The translations under genes were made by a program, and so were the position numbers. Source: Hellea sp039977295 (GTDB taxonomy: Bacteria; Pseudomonadota; Alphaproteobacteria; Caulobacterales; Maricaulaceae). From it: 64,000 nt of DNA. Shown here piece after piece: positions 60,318 to 64,000 of the stretch. A model generated the notes under the pieces. It made no database searches and was not told where the DNA came from. It saw only the letters and a list, made by a program, of their open reading frames with translations. The DNA is taken from contig JBDWDN010000012.1 of assembly GCA_039977295.1 (NCBI GenBank), forward strand, positions 1 through 64,000, given 5' to 3'. Positions within the stretch are counted from its first letter, which is position 1, and each line of letters starts with the position of its first letter.

Positions 60318-62800
60318 TGTTTGCTCATTTCTTTAGTAGCGCGCTTAAGCATTATGTGCGGGCGCCGATGATTACAGCCGTGAATATTTTTGGATTGGCT
60401 TTGGGACTCGCATGTTTTCTAACCGCATGGGGTATGTCCTCTTATTGGGGGCAGAGCGACTCGCATTTTGCGAATGCCGACAGGACTTATGTTTTGACGC
60501 AGCAATTCCAGGCAGATGGTAACACCCCGCGCAGTAATCCTATTTCAGCCTCACCTGCAGCGCGTTATCTTAGAGAAGATATTCCCGAACTCGAAGCCGT
60601 CGCGCGTTTGAGCGGCGGAGGTGATAGTTCTTTGTCGTGGGAGGGTAAAAGCATTGCCACTTACGGCGCTGTCGCCGACCCTGAATTATTTGATATTTTC
60701 AATTTTGAGTTTATTTACGGCTCTGCCGATGAAGCCCTTGTGACGCGGGAAAATATAATTGTGACGCAAAAGGTTGCTGAAAGGCTTTTCGGGCAGGTAA
60801 ATCCTGTCGGGCGTTCCGTTGTCGTGAATGCAGATGAAAGCCATATCATCGTGGGCGTCATTGCTGAAATTCCTCAGCCTTCTCATATGGGTGATCGGTC
60901 TGTCTCTCTTCGTCAATTTGAATATCTTAGGAAATGGCCTGACCCAGATGAGGGTGACACTGAATGGTGGATGGGTGTGTCTGCGATGACATATATGATG
61001 CTGCCAAAGGAAAATATAGCGGCTATTAAGGCTAAACTAGACCGTGAATTGGCCAGTTTTTCCGAGCGCCGTATTCCCGAAATTCAGCGTAATATGCTTG
61101 ATAGAATATGGTTTGATAAAATCTCACTCCCGGAGCTACAAACAAAAACCTTGGATAACAGGATTTTTCAAAACCAATCAAACCTCTTCACTGTCACGGG
61201 GGTTCTGTTTGGAATGGGGCTGATCATTTTATTAGTCTCTTGTATTAATTACGCTAATCTAGCCACTGCCCAGGCGGCTGGCTATGCCAAAGAAGTCGGG
61301 CTTCGCAAAGTGGTAGGGGCAGGCCGCAATAGCGTCATGCTGCAATATTGGCTTGAGGCTTTGATCCTAACGATCATCGCAGGTTTCACGGCGGTCATCA
61401 TCTTAGCTATCATGTCGCCCATATTGCAGGCTCAGGCGGGTATTGATTTGATGAATGGATTACGGCTGAACCCGTTATTCACCCCCGTCATTATCGGACT
61501 TGTATTATTCGTGAGTGTCTTAGCCAGTCTGTACCCTGTTATGTTCTTGTCACGTGTCAGGCCTGTTGAAGCCCTCCGTTCAGGAAAGATTAAAAGCGGG
61601 AATCGTCTTCTCACCCAGCTTCTTGTGGGGACACAATTTGCGGCCGCGAGTACGCTATTGATATTAGTCTTAGTGGTTGGGCAGCAGAATAAGTATATGC
61701 GGGATATTGTTATTCGGCCTGATAAAGACCCTGTCGCTGTCTTGGTGGACGGCGCGTCTACAGCCATAGGCACAGATCAGATACGGGACGCATTATCATC
61801 TGACCCCTCTATTAAGTCAGTTAGTGCGATAAATTATGTGCCTTGGAGTGGATATGTGAATTACATGGAACTTACGCGATCCCGTGAGGACGGCGCAAAA
61901 AAAGCGACGAGTACTGTTTCGCGTTTTGATTATGACTTCCTTGAGACTTTCCAAGCGACTTTATTAGCCGGACGGGGTTTCAATCCTGAAATTGAAACTT
62001 GGGGTGAACCGGGCTTTGATGAAGAAAATGCTGATCTCTCCAACGCGAATGTGTCGGTTATCATTGATGATACTTATGCAAAGGCGCTTGGGTTTGAAAC
62101 GCCGGAGGCCGCGATTGGACAAAATCTCTACCTCACTAAACAACTTCGGGAGTCATTTGACCGAGATCCCACACTCGTGATTATAGGTGTTATCGAGACC
62201 ATTCCGCTGGTTTACGGCATTGGTGATGTTCGCTCTAATATTTATGAACTCGCTAATTTTAGTGGAAATAACCCTGCCATTCGTATCGATAAGAATAATG
62301 TCAAAGACGGCATTGCCGCTATCGAGCGGATCGTTAAAGAACGGTTCCCCGACGGCGCTGTTGTCATGCGGTTTACCGACACAGAATTTGAACGTAATTT
62401 CAAAACCTATGACGGCATTAGTAAAGGCTTTACGGGGTTGTCACTGATTGCCTTAGCCATATCTTCTATGGGCTTATTCGCCATGGCTGTTTTCACCGCT
62501 ATTCAGCGCCGTCAAGAAATTGGTATTCGTAAGACCTTGGGCGCCAGCACCTGGGAGGTCACAAGCCTCTTAGTGCGCGACTTCTCTCGCCCTGTTTTTA
62601 TCGCAAATATTATTGCCTGGCCCCTAGCGTGGTATGCCGCGACGACCTACCTCAAAGGATTTATGCAACATATTACGCTGACGCCGATCCCCTGGATACT
62701 AGGTTTCATCTTTACACTCTTAATTGCGTGGTTGGCGGTGGGCGGACAAGCCTTTAGCGCGGCGCGCGTGAAGCCTGCGGAGGTATTGAAAAGTGAGTAA
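60317..62800 (+). CDS. FtsX/MacB-type ABC permease
   Basis: An 827-residue permease with two MacB-like periplasmic and FtsX modules: helix at about 17-37, periplasmic domain, FtsX unit at 290-405 (LATAQAAGYAKEVGLRKVVG), further helices, second periplasmic domain, and a second FtsX unit at 710-820 (FTAIQRRQEIGIRKTLGAST). This family exports peptides, lipids or drugs with the adaptor and an outer-membrane channel. The next gene overlaps it by 8 bases. Confidence 0.92.
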   Translation: MFAHFFSSALKHYVRAPMITAVNIFGLALGLACFLTAWGMSSYWGQSDSHFANADRTYVLTQQFQADGNTPRSNPISASPAARYLREDIPELEAVARLSGGGDSSLSWEGKSIATYGAVADPELFDIFNFEFIYGSADEALVTRENIIVTQKVAERLFGQVNPVGRSVVVNADESHIIVGVIAEIPQPSHMGDRSVSLRQFEYLRKWPDPDEGDTEWWMGVSAMTYMMLPKENIAAIKAKLDRELASFSERRIPEIQRNMLDRIWFDKISLPELQTKTLDNRIFQNQSNLFTVTGVLFGMGLIILLVSCINYANLATAQAAGYAKEVGLRKVVGAGRNSVMLQYWLEALILTIIAGFTAVIILAIMSPILQAQAGIDLMNGLRLNPLFTPVIIGLVLFVSVLASLYPVMFLSRVRPVEALRSGKIKSGNRLLTQLLVGTQFAAASTLLILVLVVGQQNKYMRDIVIRPDKDPVAVLVDGASTAIGTDQIRDALSSDPSIKSVSAINYVPWSGYVNYMELTRSREDGAKKATSTVSRFDYDFLETFQATLLAGRGFNPEIETWGEPGFDEENADLSNANVSVIIDDTYAKALGFETPEAAIGQNLYLTKQLRESFDRDPTLVIIGVIETIPLVYGIGDVRSNIYELANFSGNNPAIRIDKNNVKDGIAAIERIVKERFPDGAVVMRFTDTEFERNFKTYDGISKGFTGLSLIALAISSMGLFAMAVFTAIQRRQEIGIRKTLGASTWEVTSLLVRDFSRPVFIANIIAWPLAWYAATTYLKGFMQHITLTPIPWILGFIFTLLIAWLAVGGQAFSAARVKPAEVLKSE

Positions 62801-64000
62801 GTCATTCTTTATAAGCGTAGCATTCGCTGTGTTACTCAGCGGCTGCGCGACGACCCAAATGGGGTTGGCCTCTTCAAATGCATTGCCTAATCTGTCTGTT
62901 TCCATGCCTGCCGCATGGGAAGGATCGTCAGAAAGTGCTGCGAAAGGAGCAGGGGATAGAATTACCTTAAAAGCTGATCAAATAGGATGGCTCAATAAAT
63001 TTGACGATACGGTTTTGACTGACCTAGTTGCCCAAGCTTATACCCATAATCCAAATCTCAAGCGGTTACAGGCACGGCTTGACCGCGCGGAGGGCCTCTC
63101 AAGCAAAGCGAAATCTGGATTGCTTCCCGCTATTGATGCGGCCCTTGGGGCCTCGCGCATAGACGGCTTTGAAGGCGAAAATAAGTCTTCGGCAAGCCTG
63201 AATGCGGGTCTTGATATCACATGGGATGCAGATTTATGGGGGCGTATCGCCGCCTCGTCGCGAGCGAGTAATTTACGCTCTGCCGCTGCCCAGGCTGATT
63301 ATGAAGCCGGACAGCAGCTTCTTGCAGCCTCTATTGTCGAGAATTACTTTCTGGCGATTGAGGCGCGCCGTTTGGCGCGGGTATCTCAGAATAACCTGGA
63401 GGCTTTGAACAAAACGCTTGGATTTGTCACCGTTCAATATCAACGAGGATTACGATCAGGGCAGGATATTTCCTTAATTCGCGCTGATGTGGCGAGCGCT
63501 AAAGTCGCTTATAACCGCGCCGAAGGGGCGGCAAGAGACGCCTTGAGGGCCTTGGAAATACTCATAGGCACTTATCCTGAAACCAGCCGCGCTATGACAG
63601 GGGTATTGCCTGGCGTTCCTAAGTTGGTCGCTATTGGTCAGCCTGCCAATGTTTTGTCTCAACGGCCCGATATTCAGGCGGCGCAATATCGTGTTGAAGC
63701 GGCCTATGCCGCGCATAAATCGACCAAAGCCGCGCAACGCCCAAACCTGTCTCTCGGCGGCGTGATCGGTAGTAGCTCGTCCAGTCTTGGACAGCTTTTT
63801 GACCCCAGCGCGATGGCCAGCACATTATTTGCTAATCTCACAGCCCCCATATTTGATGGCGGCAGCCGCAAAGCGGATGTGGCGATAGCGCAGGCTGATA
63901 TTAATGAAGCCCTCGCTAATTATCAGGATGTTGTGCTAACCGGGCTTCGCGACGTGGAGCGCCAGATAGATGATGGACAAATTCTATTGCTGCAAGAAAC
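62793..64000 (+). CDS. TolC/NodT-family outer membrane efflux lipoprotein, 3' end beyond window
   Basis: Starts with GTG 62793 inside the permease stop and continues past the window end. At least 402 codons are present. The N-terminus has lipobox LLSGC (Cys18). LVAQAYTHNPNLKRLQARLD, NAGLDITWDADLWGRI and LTAPIFDGGSRKADVAIAQA are NodT/TolC family motifs. It is the outer-membrane channel of the operon. Confidence 0.93.
   Translation, partial: MSKSFFISVAFAVLLSGCATTQMGLASSNALPNLSVSMPAAWEGSSESAAKGAGDRITLKADQIGWLNKFDDTVLTDLVAQAYTHNPNLKRLQARLDRAEGLSSKAKSGLLPAIDAALGASRIDGFEGENKSSASLNAGLDITWDADLWGRIAASSRASNLRSAAAQADYEAGQQLLAASIVENYFLAIEARRLARVSQNNLEALNKTLGFVTVQYQRGLRSGQDISLIRADVASAKVAYNRAEGAARDALRALEILIGTYPETSRAMTGVLPGVPKLVAIGQPANVLSQRPDIQAAQYRVEAAYAAHKSTKAAQRPNLSLGGVIGSSSSSLGQLFDPSAMASTLFANLTAPIFDGGSRKADVAIAQADINEALANYQDVVLTGLRDVERQIDDGQILLLQE

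Overview
This window looks like chromosomal DNA from a Gram-negative alphaproteobacterium. Supporting signs are the phage-shock genes pspA-pspB-pspC, a histidine-utilisation locus of the HutF/HutG type, many outer-membrane or periplasmic lipoproteins, TolC/MacB-type export genes, and SdpI/SdpR, GIN-domain and membrane-AraC families common in that class. Moderate GC and the gene repertoire suggest a marine, stalked or budding Hyphomonadales/Maricaulales relative, but that is inference. I saw no rRNA, tRNA, CRISPR array, integrase or transposase. Coding density is high and nearly every intergenic gap is short.

Layout. 0-1 kb: end of pspA, then pspB and pspC. 1-5.5 kb: LysR regulator divergent from a fatty-acid/sterol hydroxylase operon, then a MarR regulator and an S41 peptidase lipoprotein. 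5.7-10.7 kb: an exosortase fused to an EpsI-like domain, its likely dedicated VIT/VWA membrane substrate ending in a PEP-CTERM-like signal, and a lipoprotein. 11.7-16.4 kb (minus strand): TPR protein, M20 amidohydrolase, alpha/beta hydrolase, small lipoprotein. 16.6-21.2 kb: membrane-anchored AraC regulator, small membrane protein, S41 peptidase translationally coupled to a stand-alone AraC DNA-binding domain, and a GIN-domain protein. 21.4-23.9 kb: VOC gene with a structured leader and a LuxR-DUF4199-VOC operon. 24.0-31.4 kb: complete hut locus, with hutI-hutH-hutG-hutU divergent from hutF-hutC around a 24-bp HutC operator. 31.5-37.9 kb: a low-complexity exported repeat protein, a soluble histidine kinase, and a 1325-residue RTX/PPC protein. 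38-47 kb: AraC/hydroxylase divergent pair, LysR/lipoprotein divergent pair, M50-like protein, thioesterase and CoA-transferase pair, SdpI/SdpR, hydrolase lipoprotein. 47-51 kb: arrestin-like protein, SDR, and an isolated contractile tail sheath plus tail tube pair. 51-58 kb: N-terminally short AraC paralogue, TetR divergent from DUF2147/DUF1772 genes, isochorismatase-like protein, a saccharopine-dehydrogenase-like gene interrupted by one in-frame TAG, M28 peptidase. 58-64 kb: GntR repressor divergent from a MacA/MacB/TolC-type export operon that runs off the window end.

Two themes stand out. First, many units are a regulator divergent from its probable target, with a clear palindrome or direct repeat in the gap (HutC, MarR, LysR, TetR, GntR, SdpR/ArsR, AraC). 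Second, there are several unusual protein systems: the exosortase/VIT pair, the sheath/tube pair without any baseplate, an alveolin-like repeat protein, and an RTX protein with a triplicated internal module.
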